Counted from the stretch's first letter, positions 45,364-55,800 are shown. The stretch: DNA of 64,000 nucleotides from Kitasatospora sp. SolWspMP-SS2h (GCF_003259315.1 NZ_QLLT01000011.1:186001-250000); one strand, 5' to 3'. Notes: a model not told the origin generated them from the letters alone. Numbers and translations are program-made.

Positions 45364-46023
45364 CTAGAAGAGCTTGAGCTTGTCGTCGTCGATGCCGCGC
45401 AGCTCGTCGTAGTCGAGGACGACGCAGCCGATGCCCCGGTCGGTGGCCAGCACCCGGGCCTGGGGCTTGATCTCCTGGGCGGCGAAGACGCCCTTGACCG
45501 GGGCCAGCAGCGGGTCGCGGTTGAGGAGTTCGAGGTAGCGGGTGAGCTGCTCGACGCCGTCGATCTCGCCGCGGCGCTTGATCTCGATGGCGACGGTGGT
45601 GCCGTCGGAGTCGCGGCAGAGGAGGTCGACCGGGCCGATCGGGGTCGGGTACTCGCGGCGGATCAGCTGCCAGCCGGAGCCGAGCACCTCCATCCGGTCG
45701 GCGAGCAGCTCCTGGAGGTGGGCCTCCACGCCGTCCTTGATCAGGCCGGGGTCGACGCCGAGTTCGTGCGAGGAGTCGTGGTGGACGTCCTCCAGCGTGA
45801 TGATCAGCTTCTCGCCGGCCTTGTTGGTGACCGTCCACACGCCGTCGCCCTCCTTGAGGGAGCACGGCGGCGACATCCAGTTCAGCGGCTTGTAGGCCCG
45901 GTCGTCGGCGTGGATGCTGACGCTCCCGTCGGCCTTCACGATCACCAGGCGCACGGCGGAGGGCAGATGTGCAGCGAGGCGGCCCGCGTAGTCCACGGTG
46001 CATTTGGCGATGACAAGACGCAT
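45364..46023 (-). CDS. nucS: Mismatch-specific endonuclease NucS (EndoMS)
   Basis: 219 aa. N-terminal DNA-binding domain (1-120); catalytic D133 in IGPVDLLCRD and E147-x-K149 in VAIEIKRRGEIDG. The C-terminus ends KLKLF, resembling the clamp-binding tail of actinobacterial NucS. It carries out non-canonical mismatch repair where MutS/L are absent, cleaving G-T and G-G mismatches. ATG 46023; TAGGCT (46031-46036 on minus) is 7 nt upstream with no RBS, so leaderless. Confidence 0.95.
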   Translation of the reverse strand: MRLVIAKCTVDYAGRLAAHLPSAVRLVIVKADGSVSIHADDRAYKPLNWMSPPCSLKEGDGVWTVTNKAGEKLIITLEDVHHDSSHELGVDPGLIKDGVEAHLQELLADRMEVLGSGWQLIRREYPTPIGPVDLLCRDSDGTTVAIEIKRRGEIDGVEQLTRYLELLNRDPLLAPVKGVFAAQEIKPQARVLATDRGIGCVVLDYDELRGIDDDKLKLF

Positions 46024-46575
46024 GGGGACAAGCCTAAGGCCCGCCGGGAGTGCCCCGGTCCGTGTTCGATTCCGGAGGGCGGGCCACCGGTGGCCGGGCC
46101 GGTGGGGTCGAGGCGGCGCAATCCCGAGACAGCCGGTCCGGGCGGGCCGGGCCCGGGAGCCGTTTGAAGCGAGTGCGCGCACGCCGGGTGTCGGCCGGGC
46201 GGGAGCGGCGAAACATGGTGACCGCGCGAGCACGTGCGGTGAGGGGCCGCAGTTCGGCGCGCTGGGTTGGGACACGGCTGATTCCGGCCAATCTCGCCCC
46301 GGGAGGGGCGTTCCGGGCGGCAATCCGCCGATTCACCGACCCGGGTGAGGGGGGGCCTGCCAGGCTGGTCTGACCCCCCAGGACCGAACCCCGACGCGCG
46401 GCGTCCACCGGGCTGTCGCACCGTCGACGCTCGAACGGCGCGCGCGGTCCACCGCACGTCCGTCCCACCGTTCCCCGGCACCGCACCCCCGGTGCCACCC
46501 CTACCGCACCACCCTCAGCACACCGGCACCACCGCCCCGGCGACCACGTCGGAGCGGACCGCGAGAGGAGAACCC
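46024..46575. other. Non-coding interval with divergent promoters
   Basis: 552 bp between nucS and the SCO5389-type gene. Holds the leaderless nucS promoter at its left end; the rest is repetitive high-GC. I see no RNA gene; an AGGAGA RBS is at 46562. Confidence 0.5.
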
Positions 46576-46968
46576 ATGTCGCTCGACGTCTCACCGGCCC
46601 TGCTGGAGAAGGCCGAACGAGGCGAGGTCGACGAGCGGGAGTTCGTCGACTGTGTCCGCACCTCGCTGCCCTACGCCTGGGACATGATCAGCTCACTGGT
46701 CGCCCAACTCAAGGTCGACGGGACCGACTTCGCCGACAACGAGGTCCCCCCGCCGAGCGAGCAGGAGCGCGGGCAGCTGCTCCGCGCGCTGGCCAGCGAC
46801 GCGATCCGGGGCGCCCTGCAGCGGCACTTCGGCGTCCAGTTGGCGTTCCAGAACTGTCACCGCGTCGCGGTCTTCGCCCCCGGTCCCGACACCGAGGCGC
46901 GGCTGGCCCGCTTCACCTCGGTCCGGGCCCAGCTGCTCAACCAGTCGCCGGAGCTGCGCGACTGCTGA
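46576..46968 (+). CDS. SCO5389 family protein
   Basis: 130 aa from ATG 46576 with GAGAGGAGA upstream. SLDVSPALLEKAERGEVDEREFV, SLPYAWDMISSLVAQLKVD, then an SCO5389-type body PPPSEQERGQLLRALASDAI, ALQRHFGVQLAFQNCHRVAVF. A conserved actinobacterial protein next to nucS, of unknown role. Confidence 0.9.
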   Translation: MSLDVSPALLEKAERGEVDEREFVDCVRTSLPYAWDMISSLVAQLKVDGTDFADNEVPPPSEQERGQLLRALASDAIRGALQRHFGVQLAFQNCHRVAVFAPGPDTEARLARFTSVRAQLLNQSPELRDC

Positions 46969-46973
46969 CCCGC

Positions 46974-47007
46974 CGTCAGCGCCCGGCGCCACACATGTGC
47001 TGACGGC
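46974..47007. terminator. Inverted repeat after the SCO5389-type gene
   Basis: CCGTCAGC and GCTGACGG arms about 18 nt apart; CCGTCAGCGC recurs at 47009 and 47088. Probably a weak terminator. Confidence 0.5.
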
Positions 47008-47183
47008 CCGTCAGCGCCCCTGTGCCGCCGCCGCACGCGGGCCCCCCGGTCAGGACACCCGGGGCGGCCCGCGGCCGCGCGACGGGCCGTCAGCGCGCCC
47101 GCACCGGCCCCCGCGCGCGCCTGCGGCCACCCGCGCGCCCGCGTGCACCTGCGCTGCCCGCCACCCCTGCTGCTCCCGCGCGC

Positions 47184-48410
47184 TCAGGACAGCTGCGGCA
47201 GCACCTCCGCGCCCAGCCGGGCCAGGTTGTGCAGCGTCGCCGCGGTGTCGCCCGAGCCCTCCGCGAGCAGCGCGAAGCGCCGGATGCCGGTGCGCTCCGC
47301 GGTGGCCAGCAGCCGGTCCGCGCACTGCCGGGGGGTGCCGACCGCGTGCAGGTCGCAGAGCAGCTCGGTGTACGCCCGCGGGTCGCGCATCGCGCGCTCC
47401 CGGCCGTCCACCGTGCGGTGCGCGCCCAGGCCGTGCGCGAAGAAGTCCGGCATCGCCCGCAGCAGGCTGGCCCGGGCCGCCCCCGCCCGGTCGTCGACCT
47501 GCGCCACGCCCGCCGCCACGTGCTCCCGCTCCACCCGGGCCAGCTGCTCCTCGCCGCGCCCCGCCGCCCGCCAGGCCGCCCGGTACGCGACCACCATCTC
47601 CCGCTTGTCCTCGTCGCCCGCGTGCATGCCCAGCAGCATCGGCAGGCCCCGCTCGGCGGCCGTCCGGACCCCGCCCGGCGAGGTGCAGGCCACCACCACC
47701 GGCGGGCCCGACCGCCCCGTCCCCGCCTCGTCCTGGCGCTGGCGCGGGATCACCGCGCCCTCCAGGCCCAGCCAGCCCGCCAGGTCCGCCCGCCGGGCCG
47801 GCTCGGCGGCCCGCGGCACCACCGCCACCTCCGGGAACGCGAACTGCGGCCCCGCCGCGCCCACCCGGGCCCCGCGCAGCCAGCGCAGCAGCAGGTCCAG
47901 CCGCTCCGGGAAGCCCCGCTCGTACGCCTCCAGGCCGCCGCCGAACACCGCCAGGTCGATCCACGGCCCGCCGCGCCCCACCCCCAGGGTGAACCGGCCG
48001 CCCGAGGTCAGGTGCAGCAGCGCCGCCTGCTCGCCCAGCGCCACCGGGTGACGGGTGCTCAGCACGCTCACCGCCGTCCCCACCCCGATCCGCCGGGTGC
48101 GGCCCAGCAGCAGCGCGGCCAGCGTCGCCGCGTCCGGGCAGACCCCGTACGGCACGAAGTGGTGCTCGGCCAGCCAGACCGCGTCCAGGCCGGCCCGCTC
48201 GGCGGCCAGCGCGGCCGAGACGGTCCGCTCCAGCGCCTCGCCGTGGCCCTGGCCCGGGAACTGCGCGGACAGCAGGAAGGCGCCGACCCGGAGCGCGTCC
48301 GTGCCGGCGCCCGGCGACTGCTCGGGGGCGGGCCGCTCGGCCGGCCGCACGCCGCCGGCCGCCCGCGGGGCGGCGGAACGGGCCTCGGGCCGGGCGGTGG
48401 TCTTCGTCAT
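47184..48410 (-). CDS. LLM-class (luciferase-like) flavin-dependent oxidoreductase
   Basis: 408 aa. (beta/alpha)8 barrel luciferase family: LRVGAFLLSAQFPGQGH, AGLDAVWLAEHHFVPYGV, GTAVSVLSTRHPVALGEQ, RFTLGVGRGGPW, later PVVVACTSPGGVRTAAERGL and AVGTPRQCADRLL. FMN or F420 cannot be separated by eye. A 40-residue Ala/Arg-rich N-terminal extension is odd; a later start is possible. Divergent from the zinc-site gene. Confidence 0.88.
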   Translation of the reverse strand: MTKTTARPEARSAAPRAAGGVRPAERPAPEQSPGAGTDALRVGAFLLSAQFPGQGHGEALERTVSAALAAERAGLDAVWLAEHHFVPYGVCPDAATLAALLLGRTRRIGVGTAVSVLSTRHPVALGEQAALLHLTSGGRFTLGVGRGGPWIDLAVFGGGLEAYERGFPERLDLLLRWLRGARVGAAGPQFAFPEVAVVPRAAEPARRADLAGWLGLEGAVIPRQRQDEAGTGRSGPPVVVACTSPGGVRTAAERGLPMLLGMHAGDEDKREMVVAYRAAWRAAGRGEEQLARVEREHVAAGVAQVDDRAGAARASLLRAMPDFFAHGLGAHRTVDGRERAMRDPRAYTELLCDLHAVGTPRQCADRLLATAERTGIRRFALLAEGSGDTAATLHNLARLGAEVLPQLS

Positions 48411-48716
48411 CGGGTGCCTCCTCGGTGCCGCGCAGGGTCTGCGGGCCCCGCCGTGTCACCACGTGAGTAACCCATGTCATGTGCCAATGGCACGCCGAAC
48501 CCCCGATTTGCTGGAGGAAAGGGTGGATTACCCCGGAAACCCCGGCGCCCGCCCACCGCTCCGTGCTATTGGGGCGGACGGGACCGGCGGGACGCCCGGG
48601 AACCCCGGGGCGCCACCGGGTGCGACGCGGCGCGCGACCCTCCGGTCACCGGCTGGGAACGGCCCCGGGGTGCCCCTTACCCTGGAGGGACAGCGCGCCG
48701 ATGGAGAGGTCGTCAC
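48411..48716. promoter_or_regulatory. Divergent promoter region with operator-like palindrome
   Basis: 306 bp. A perfect IR GTGCCA-A-TGGCAC (48481-48493) sits at the -35 side of a possible minus-strand -10 (TTACTC, 48465-48470) for the LLM gene. On the plus strand TTACCCT (48676-48682) precedes the GTG at 48717. Confidence 0.4.
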
Positions 48717-49028
48717 GTGTCACCCCGCCGCAACCGGATCGAGAAGCCCGACGACCGCGGCAGCGCCGCACCGACGGGCGGTTCGCTGCGCCGGGTGGAG
48801 GCGTACCGGGGCGAGGACTGGGTGGTGCAGACCGTGGCCGGCACCGCCGGCCGCCACTACCGCTGCCCCGGCTGCGACCAGGAGATCCCGCCCGGCGTCG
48901 GCCACGTGGTGGCCTGGCCCGACCACGGCGGCGTGGACGACCGGCGGCACTGGCACCGGGCCTGCTGGGGAGCGCGGGAGCGCCGCGGCTCCAACGTCCT
49001 GCGGGGCCGCGGCGCTCCGAAGTACTGA
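48717..49028 (+). CDS. Small zinc-site protein (ATP/GTP-binding in some annotations)
   Basis: 103 aa from GTG 48717 after GGAGAGG. SPRRNRIEKPDDRGSAAPTG, LRRVEAYRGEDWVVQTVAG, then a CxxC-H-C-like site RCPGCDQEIPPGVGHVVAWP and RRHWHRACWGARER. Four Cys/His could bind zinc. Conserved next to nucS in streptomycetes; function unknown. No Walker motif is visible. Confidence 0.8.
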   Translation: MSPRRNRIEKPDDRGSAAPTGGSLRRVEAYRGEDWVVQTVAGTAGRHYRCPGCDQEIPPGVGHVVAWPDHGGVDDRRHWHRACWGARERRGSNVLRGRGAPKY

Positions 49029-49035
49029 CGGCGGG

Positions 49036-49803
49036 TCAGGCGTCCCGCCGCTTCAGCACCAGGTAGCCGCAGAGCAGCGCGGCGGCCGTCCACAGCGCGC
49101 AGATCAGCAGGCCGGTCCACGGGCCGTACGGCTGGCTGGCGGGCTGGTAGACCTGGAGCGACCGGGAGCCGGCCCAGTCCGGGAAGTAGTGGGCGACGTT
49201 CTTCACCTTCGGCACCACCGAGAGGATCGGGGAGAGCAGGAAGAAGAACGGCACCAGGATGCCCAGCGCCAGGGTCTGGTTGCGCAGCAGCACCGTCACG
49301 CCGGCCGAGAACAGGCAGAGCAGGGTCAGGTAGAGCGCGGCGCTGAACACCGCCCGCAGCACGCCCGGCTCGCCCAGCGTGGTGCGGTGCTCGCCCAGCA
49401 TCGCCTGGCCGGCGAAGAAGGTGACGAACGCCGTCACCAGCGAGACCGCCAGGGCCAGCGCGCCGACCACCGCCGCCTTGGCGGCCAGCAGGGTGCCGCG
49501 CTGCGGGACGGCGGCCAGCGAGACCCGGATCATGCCGCTGCTGTACTCGTTGCCGACCGCGAGCACGCCGAACACCACGATCGCCAGCTCGCCGAGCATG
49601 ATCCCGGCGAAGGCCGTCCCGGTGGCGTCGAACGGGGTGGTGGAGTCCTTGGTGACGTCGGCGAAGTTGTTCTTGGTCACCAGCGACAGCAGGGCGCCGA
49701 CGACCAGGGTGACCAGGAAGGCCGCGGCGAGCGTCCAGACGGTGGAGCGGACGCTGCGGATCTTGGTCCACTCGGACTGCGCGACGGCGGGGAACGCGGC
49801 CAT
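49036..49803 (-). CDS. ABC-2 type exporter, membrane subunit
   Basis: 255 aa, six helices, including SEWTKIRSVRSTVWTLAAAF, AIVVFGVLAVGNEYSSGMIR and LFSAGVTVLLRNQTLALGILV. ABC-2 permease read with the ATPase gene one base upstream. Exports an unknown drug, lipid or antibiotic. Confidence 0.88.
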   Translation of the reverse strand: MAAFPAVAQSEWTKIRSVRSTVWTLAAAFLVTLVVGALLSLVTKNNFADVTKDSTTPFDATGTAFAGIMLGELAIVVFGVLAVGNEYSSGMIRVSLAAVPQRGTLLAAKAAVVGALALAVSLVTAFVTFFAGQAMLGEHRTTLGEPGVLRAVFSAALYLTLLCLFSAGVTVLLRNQTLALGILVPFFFLLSPILSVVPKVKNVAHYFPDWAGSRSLQVYQPASQPYGPWTGLLICALWTAAALLCGYLVLKRRDA

Positions 49804-49804
49804 C

Positions 49805-50821
49805 TCAGCTCTCCTTCCCGGACGGGCGGTCGTTCCAGCCCGCGCCCCAGGCGGGGGCGGGAGCGGTGGGTTCGGTGGGTCCGGCGGGGGTGCCGGGTGC
49901 GGCGGGGGCGCCGGGGTGCCCGCCGGTGCGGTACTCCACCGACTCGGCGGTCATCTGCATGAACGCCTCCTCCAACGACGCCTGCTGCGGGCTCAGTTCG
50001 TGCAGGGTGACGCCCTGCGCGGCGGCCAGCTCGCCGAGGGCCGCCGGATCGCCGTCGACGACCTCCCAGGAGCCGTCCGGGCCGGGCTCGGCGGCCAGGC
50101 CGGCGCCGTGCAGGACGTCCAGCAGCCGCTCCGGCTGCGGGGAGCGCAGGCGGACCGCGGAGCGGGAGTTGCGCTTGATGAACTCGGCCATCGGCAGGTC
50201 GGCGAGCAGCCGGCCGCGGCCGATCACCACCAGGTGGTCGGCGGTCAGCGCCATCTCGCTCATCAGGTGCGAGGAGACGAACACCGTGCGGCCCTCGGCG
50301 GCCAGGCGCTTCATCAGGTTGCGGATCCACAGGATGCCCTCGGGGTCGAGGCCGTTCACCGGCTCGTCGAACATCAGGGTCTGCGGGTCGGCCAGCAGGG
50401 CGGAGGCGATGCCCAGCCGCTGGCCCATGCCGAGCGAGAAGCCGCGGGCGCGCTTCTTCGCCACCGCGCTCAGGCCGACCAGGTCGAGCACCTCGTCGAC
50501 CCGGGCGCGCGGCACCCGGTTGGACTGGGCCAGCCAGAGCAGGTGGTCGTAGGCGGTGCGGCCCGGGTGCACGGCCTTCGCCTCCAGCAGGGCGCCGATC
50601 TGCCGCAGCGGGTCCTGGATCTCGGCGTAGCGCTTGCCGTCGATGGTGACCTCGCCGCCGGTCGGGTGGTCGAGGTCGAGGATCATGCGCATGGTGGTGG
50701 ACTTCCCGGCGCCGTTCGGGCCGAGGAAGCCGGTCACCACGCCCTCCGGGATCCGGAAGCTCAGATCGTCCACGGCCAACTTGTCACCATAACGCTTCGT
50801 CAGGTGATGCAACTCGATCAT
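49805..50821 (-). CDS. ABC exporter ATPase
   Basis: 338 aa from ATG 50821. Walker A LGPNGAGKST, Q-loop, signature FSLGMGQRLGIA (LSGGQ variant), Walker B LMFDEPVNGLD, switch His VSSHLMSEM. DrrA/CcmA-like with a C-terminal 60-aa Pro/Ala-rich tail. Forms a pair with the permease; a 1-bp gap separates them. Confidence 0.93.
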   Translation of the reverse strand: MIELHHLTKRYGDKLAVDDLSFRIPEGVVTGFLGPNGAGKSTTMRMILDLDHPTGGEVTIDGKRYAEIQDPLRQIGALLEAKAVHPGRTAYDHLLWLAQSNRVPRARVDEVLDLVGLSAVAKKRARGFSLGMGQRLGIASALLADPQTLMFDEPVNGLDPEGILWIRNLMKRLAAEGRTVFVSSHLMSEMALTADHLVVIGRGRLLADLPMAEFIKRNSRSAVRLRSPQPERLLDVLHGAGLAAEPGPDGSWEVVDGDPAALGELAAAQGVTLHELSPQQASLEEAFMQMTAESVEYRTGGHPGAPAAPGTPAGPTEPTAPAPAWGAGWNDRPSGKES

Positions 50822-50917
50822 GTACCTCTCCTTGGTCTGCGGCCAGGTTATGGCAAAAAGCGGATCAACCGGACAACCTGCGTCCGGCGCGCGCCCCCCG
50901 GGCCCTACGGTGGAACC

Positions 50918-51709
50918 ATGACCTCGCCCAGCGCGCCGGCCGTCCGCGAGAACGGCACCGGTACCCCGCTCGTCCTGCTGCACGCCTTCCCGCTCTCCGC
51001 GCGGATGTGGGAGGTCCAACTGGAGCGCGTACCCGGTCCGGCCGGGGACGACGCCCGGGTCGTCGCACCGGATCAGCGCGGTTTCGGCACCGCCCCGCTC
51101 GGCGAGGGACCGCCGTCGCTGGACACCGCCGCCGACGACCTCGCCGACCTGCTGGACGCGCTCGGCGTCGAACAGGCCGTCCTGGGCGGCCTGTCGATGG
51201 GCGGCTACGTGGCGATGGCCTTCGCCCGCCGCCACCCCGAGCGGCTGGCCGGACTCGTCCTCGCCGACACCAAGGCCACCACCGACACCGACGCCGCCCG
51301 CGCCAACCGGGAGCGGATCGCCGCCGCCGTCCTCGAACGCGGCAGCGTCGACCTGCTGACCGAGGAGCGGACGGCGGAGAACCTGCTCGCCCCCGGCACC
51401 GACCCCGAACTCGTCGACGCGGTGCGCCGGATGATCGCCGGGGCCAGCCCGGCCGCGGTCGCCTGGGCGCAGCGCGCGATGGCCGCCCGCCCCGACTCGC
51501 TGGACGAACTGGCCGCCCTGGAGGTGCCCGCCGCGGTCATCGTCGGCGAACTCGACACCGTCACCCCGCTCAGCGAGGCCCGGATGATGGCCGAGGCCCT
51601 CTCCGACGCCGAACTGACCGTCATCCCCGCGGTCGGCCACCTCTCCTCGCTGGAGGCCCCCGAGACCTTCAACGCCGCCGTCCGGGCCCTGCTCAAGCGC
51701 GTCAGGTAG
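50918..51709 (+). CDS. Alpha/beta hydrolase
   Basis: 263 aa. Nucleophile S in LGGLSMGGYVAM, oxyanion LLHAFPLSARMW, acid in IVGELDTVTP and His in VGHLSSLEAPE. Similar to 3-oxoadipate enol-lactonase and related esterases; substrate unknown. TACGGT (50906-50911) 6 nt before ATG, no RBS: leaderless. Divergent from the ABC genes. Confidence 0.9.
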   Translation: MTSPSAPAVRENGTGTPLVLLHAFPLSARMWEVQLERVPGPAGDDARVVAPDQRGFGTAPLGEGPPSLDTAADDLADLLDALGVEQAVLGGLSMGGYVAMAFARRHPERLAGLVLADTKATTDTDAARANRERIAAAVLERGSVDLLTEERTAENLLAPGTDPELVDAVRRMIAGASPAAVAWAQRAMAARPDSLDELAALEVPAAVIVGELDTVTPLSEARMMAEALSDAELTVIPAVGHLSSLEAPETFNAAVRALLKRVR

Positions 51710-51729
51710 CCGCCGGTCCGCCGGGAACG

Positions 51730-51767
51730 CCGGAGGGGCCCGGAGCGAGAGCTCCGGGCCCCTCCGG
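51730..51767. terminator. Bidirectional terminator between alpha/beta hydrolase and filP
   Basis: 17-bp perfect stem (CCGGAGGGGCCCGGAGC with its complement) and GAGA loop, between two convergent genes. Confidence 0.9.
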
Positions 51768-51811
51768 GCACTTCAGGACTTCAGCGGTGTCCCGACACGG
51801 GCGACGGGGCG

Positions 51812-52741
51812 TCAGCGCGACTGCTGCGCCGGCACGCCCATCGAGTCGTCGTTCGGCAGCGAGGCCGCGGCGACCGCGGCGCCCGTCAGCGTGGCCAGCA
51901 TCTCGCGGACGTTGGTCAGCTGGGCGTTGATCGAGTCGCGGCGGTTGGTGAGCGCCGCCAGCTCGCGCTCCGACTCGCTGCGGACCCGGTCGGCCTTCGC
52001 GTTGGCGTCGGCCACGATGTCCTCGGCCTGCCGCTGCGCGGTCTCGATGGTCTGCCGGGAACGGCGCTCCGCGTCGGTGCGCAGCTTCTCCGCCTCCAGG
52101 CGGAGCTGCTCGGCGCGGTGCTCGATCTCGGCCAGCCGCTTCTCCGCCTTGGCCTGACGGGCCGCCAGGTCGCGCTCCGACTGCTCCCGGCGCTTGGCCA
52201 GGTTGGTCTCGAACTCCAGGGCGGCCTGGGCGGCCTTGGTGCGGGTCTCCTCGAAGAGGGCGTCCGCCTCCTCGCGCTTGTTCTGCGCGTCCTTGTTGGC
52301 CTCGGCCCGCAGCTGCGCCGCGTCCGACTTGGCCTTGTCGACGATCCGCAGGCCCTCGTCCTCCGCCTTGGCCTTGCGGTCCTTGGCGTAGTTCTCGGCC
52401 TCGGTGCGGACCTGCTGCGCGGCGGCCTCGGCCAGCTCGCGGTGCTGCTCGGCGGCGCGGTGCGCCTCGTCGCGCAGGTCCTTGGCCTCCTCCTCGGCGA
52501 GGCGGAGGATCTTCTCGACGCGGGCACCGAGACCGGCGTACGAGGGCTCCGCGTCGGTGACCGCGGCCTGGGCCGTCTGGGTCTCCAGGTGGAGTTCCTC
52601 GATGCGCTTCTCCAGCGCGCTGATCCGGGAGAGCGCGCTGTCTCGGTCGGCCACCAGCTTGGCGATCCGCTCGTCGACCTGGGCGCGCTCGTACCCACGG
52701 CGTACCAGGTCGAAGCCGTGCGGGGAGTGACTGTCGCTCAT
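51812..52741 (-). CDS. filP: FilP coiled-coil cytoskeletal protein
   Basis: 309 aa from ATG 52741 (MSDSHSPHGFDLVRRGYERA, a DivIVA-like N-terminus). The rest is a nearly unbroken coiled coil (DAAQLRAEANKDAQNKREEA, RREQSERDLAARQAKAEKRL) to residue 270, then a short tail ending PAQQSR. FilP forms filaments at hyphal tips and works with DivIVA and Scy; its gene lies just downstream of scy, 108 bp apart. Confidence 0.95.
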   Translation of the reverse strand: MSDSHSPHGFDLVRRGYERAQVDERIAKLVADRDSALSRISALEKRIEELHLETQTAQAAVTDAEPSYAGLGARVEKILRLAEEEAKDLRDEAHRAAEQHRELAEAAAQQVRTEAENYAKDRKAKAEDEGLRIVDKAKSDAAQLRAEANKDAQNKREEADALFEETRTKAAQAALEFETNLAKRREQSERDLAARQAKAEKRLAEIEHRAEQLRLEAEKLRTDAERRSRQTIETAQRQAEDIVADANAKADRVRSESERELAALTNRRDSINAQLTNVREMLATLTGAAVAAASLPNDDSMGVPAQQSR

Positions 52742-52849
52742 GGGATTTCTGGGCTTCCTGTCGTCAAACCGCTGAGATGGTTGAGGGAATCCTGACACGG
52801 TACCGGAGTGTCAACGGCGAAACGCCGTCGGTTCGCGGACAATGTCCGC

Positions 52850-55800
52850 TCAATCGGGTGGCGCGCCCCCGGGGCGATTGCCCGACGACCGCGGAGAGCC
52901 CACTCCGGCACCTGCCTTGGGCCCTCCGTCCTTCTTGCTTCCCCCGCTGCCGTGCACCGCCGGAGCGGGCGCCTCGAACGCCTCCAACGCCGACAGCACG
53001 TCCTGGACCCGAGAGATCTCGGTGTTGATGTCCTTGCGCCGACGGACCAGTTCGTCCAACTCCCGCTGGCCCTCGTCGGTCACGCGCTTGGCCTCGGACT
53101 TCGCCTCGGCGAGCATCCGCTCCGCCTCCTCGGCCGCCAGCCGCACCTGCTCCTCGGCGTCCGAACCGGCCCGGCGGACGCGCTTCTCGGCCTCCTCGTC
53201 GGCGCGCTTGAGCCGCGACGCGGCCTCGTCGGCCGCCGCCTCCAGCTGCTCCTCCGACTCCATCTCGGCGGCCTTGAGCTTCGCCTCCGCCTTGATGATC
53301 AGCGCCTCGGCGCGGGTGGTGGAGTCCGCCAGCTTGTTCTCGGCCTCCTTGAGCAGCGTCTCCGCCTTGCGCACCGCGGAGATCCGCACCCGGCCCGCCT
53401 CCGCGGACGCCTCCGAGGTCAGCTCGGACGCCCGCGCCTCGGCCGCCGCGATCAGCTCCGCCGCCCGCTCCTCGGCCTCCGCGACCTGCGCCTGCGCCTG
53501 CTCCTCGGCCTCGGTCAGCTGCTCCTGGGCCGCCGTCACCAGCGCGTCCACCCGCTCGCCGGCCGACTTCATCGCCTGCGCGTTCTCCTTGCGGGCCCGC
53601 TCGTGCAGCGCCTCGATCTCGGCGTCGGTGCGCTCGCGCAACTCCTCGGCCCGCTCGCGGATCGCCGTGGAGTCCCGCCGGGCCTCCGACAGCAGCGCGT
53701 CCGCGTCCGAACGGGCCTTCTCCACCTCGGCCTTGCCCCGCGCCTCGGCTTCGGCGCGCAGCCGCTCCGCCTCCTGGCGGGCCGCCGACACCATCGCGTC
53801 GGACTGCTCCTCGGCCGCCGCGGCCACCGCCAGCGCCTCCGCCTGGGCCTGCTCGCCGAGCTGCTCGGCGTCCGCGAACGCCCGCTCCAGCACCGACTTC
53901 GCCTGCTCGCGGGTCGCCCTGTCGTACGACTCGGCGGCCTCCCGGATCTCCCGGTCGAAGGACTCCGCCCGGCGGCGGATGTCCGCGTCGAACTCCTCCG
54001 CCAGCGTCCGGGTCGCCAGCGCGTACTCCTCGGCGTCCGACCGCAGCGCGGCCGACCGCTCCTCGGCGTCCGCCAGCGCGGACGCCGCGAGCTCCTCCGC
54101 CTCGGCCAGCACCCGCTGCCCGGCGGCCTCCGCCTCGGCGCGCTGCTGCTGCACGAACTCGGCCACCGCGGCCCGCAGTTCGGCGCTCTCCCGCTCGGCG
54201 GCGGCCCGCAGCTCGCGGTCGTACGCCTCGGCGGCCGCCCGCAGCTCGGCGCTCTCGCGCTCCGCGACGGCCCGCAGCTCGGCGATCTGCCCGGTGGCCT
54301 TCTCGTGCATGCCCGCCACCGACTGGCGGACCTCGGCGGCCTCCTGCTCGGCCGCCGCGACCAGCTCGGCGGCCCGCGCCTCGCCGTTCGCCCGCAGCTG
54401 CTCGGCGGCGTGCTCGGCCCGCTCGCGCAGCTCCGCGGTCTCCCGCTCGGCGGCGGCGCGCAGCTCGCGGTCGTACGTCTCCGCGCTCTCGCGCAGTTCG
54501 GCGCTCTCCCGCTCGGCGGCGGCGCGCAGTTCGGTGGTCTCCCGCTCGGCGGCGGCCCGCAGTTCGCGGTCGTACGCCTCGGCGGCCTCGCGCTGCTCGG
54601 TGGTCTCGCGGTCGGCGGCGGCGCGCAGTTCGGTGGTCTCCCGCTCGGCGGCGGCGCGCAGTTCGGTGGTCTCCCGCTCGGCGGCGGCGCGCAGCTCGCG
54701 GTCGTACGCGTCGGCCTCCTCGCGCAGCCGGGCCGCCTCGGTCCGGTCGGCGGCGGCCTCGGTGCCCAGCGCCGCGGCGTCCGTGCGGGCGGCGGCCAGG
54801 GCCTGCTCGGCCTCGGCGCGCAGCCGCTGGGCGTCCTGCTCGGCGTCGGCGCGGGCCAGGGCGGCGTCGGTGGCGGCGCTCTCGCGCAGCGCCGCGGCCT
54901 CGGTGCGGGCGGCCTCGCGGACCTGCTCGGCCTCGCCGTCGGCGGCCTCCCGGATGGCGGTGGCCCCGGCCAGCTTCTCGGCGGTCAGCGCCTGGTCGCG
55001 CTCCAGGTCGGCGCGGGCGGCCTCGCGGGCGGCGGCGGCCTCCTCGCGCAGGGCCAGGGCGTCGGCCTCGGCCCGTTCGGCGACCGCGCGGGCCGCCTGC
55101 TCCGCCTCGGCGCGCGCGGCCCGGCCGGCCTCCTCGGCCTCGGCGCGCGCGGCCCGAGCGGCCTGCTCGGCCTCGGCGCGGTGGCGCTCGGCCCACTCGG
55201 CGGTGTCGGCACGCAGTGCCTCGGCGGCGGCGTCGGCCTCGGCGCGGACGGTCTCGGCCGCGGCGGCGGCCCGCTCGCGCAGTTCGGCGACGTCCCGTTC
55301 GGCGGCGGCCCGGGTCTCCTCGGCGGCGGCCTCGGCCGCGGCCAGCTTCTCGGCGCGGGCCCGCTCGGCGGCGGCGGTGATCTTCTCGCCCTCGGCGCGG
55401 GCCCGGGTCAGGGTCTGCTCGGCCCGGCCCTGGACGGCGGCGGCCTGCTCGCGGGTCTCGGCGCGCAGCCGCTCGACCTCCTCGCCGGCGCCGGAGCGCA
55501 GCGCGTCCGCGTCGGACTTGGCGCTGGTCAGCAGCTCCTCGGCCTGCTTCGCGGACTCCTCGATCTGCACCGCGGCCTGGCGGCGGGCCTCGGCCCGGAC
55601 CCGTTCGGCCTCGGCCTCGGCGGCGGAGCGCTGCTCCTCGGCCTGTTCGCGGGCCAGGGCGGCCTCGGCCTGCATCCGCTCCAGCTGCTCGCGGATCGAG
55701 GCGGCGTCCTCCATGGCGGTGTTCTGGGCCTGCTCGACGGCCTCGCGGGCCTGCTCCAGCAGGGTGCCGGCCTCGGACTTGGCGTGCTCGACCAGCCGGT

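Noticed and set aside
45057..45377. Complete small gene between the NTPase gene and nucS
   Set aside because: No start codon with RBS and a one-base frame conflict; kept only as a possible remnant.
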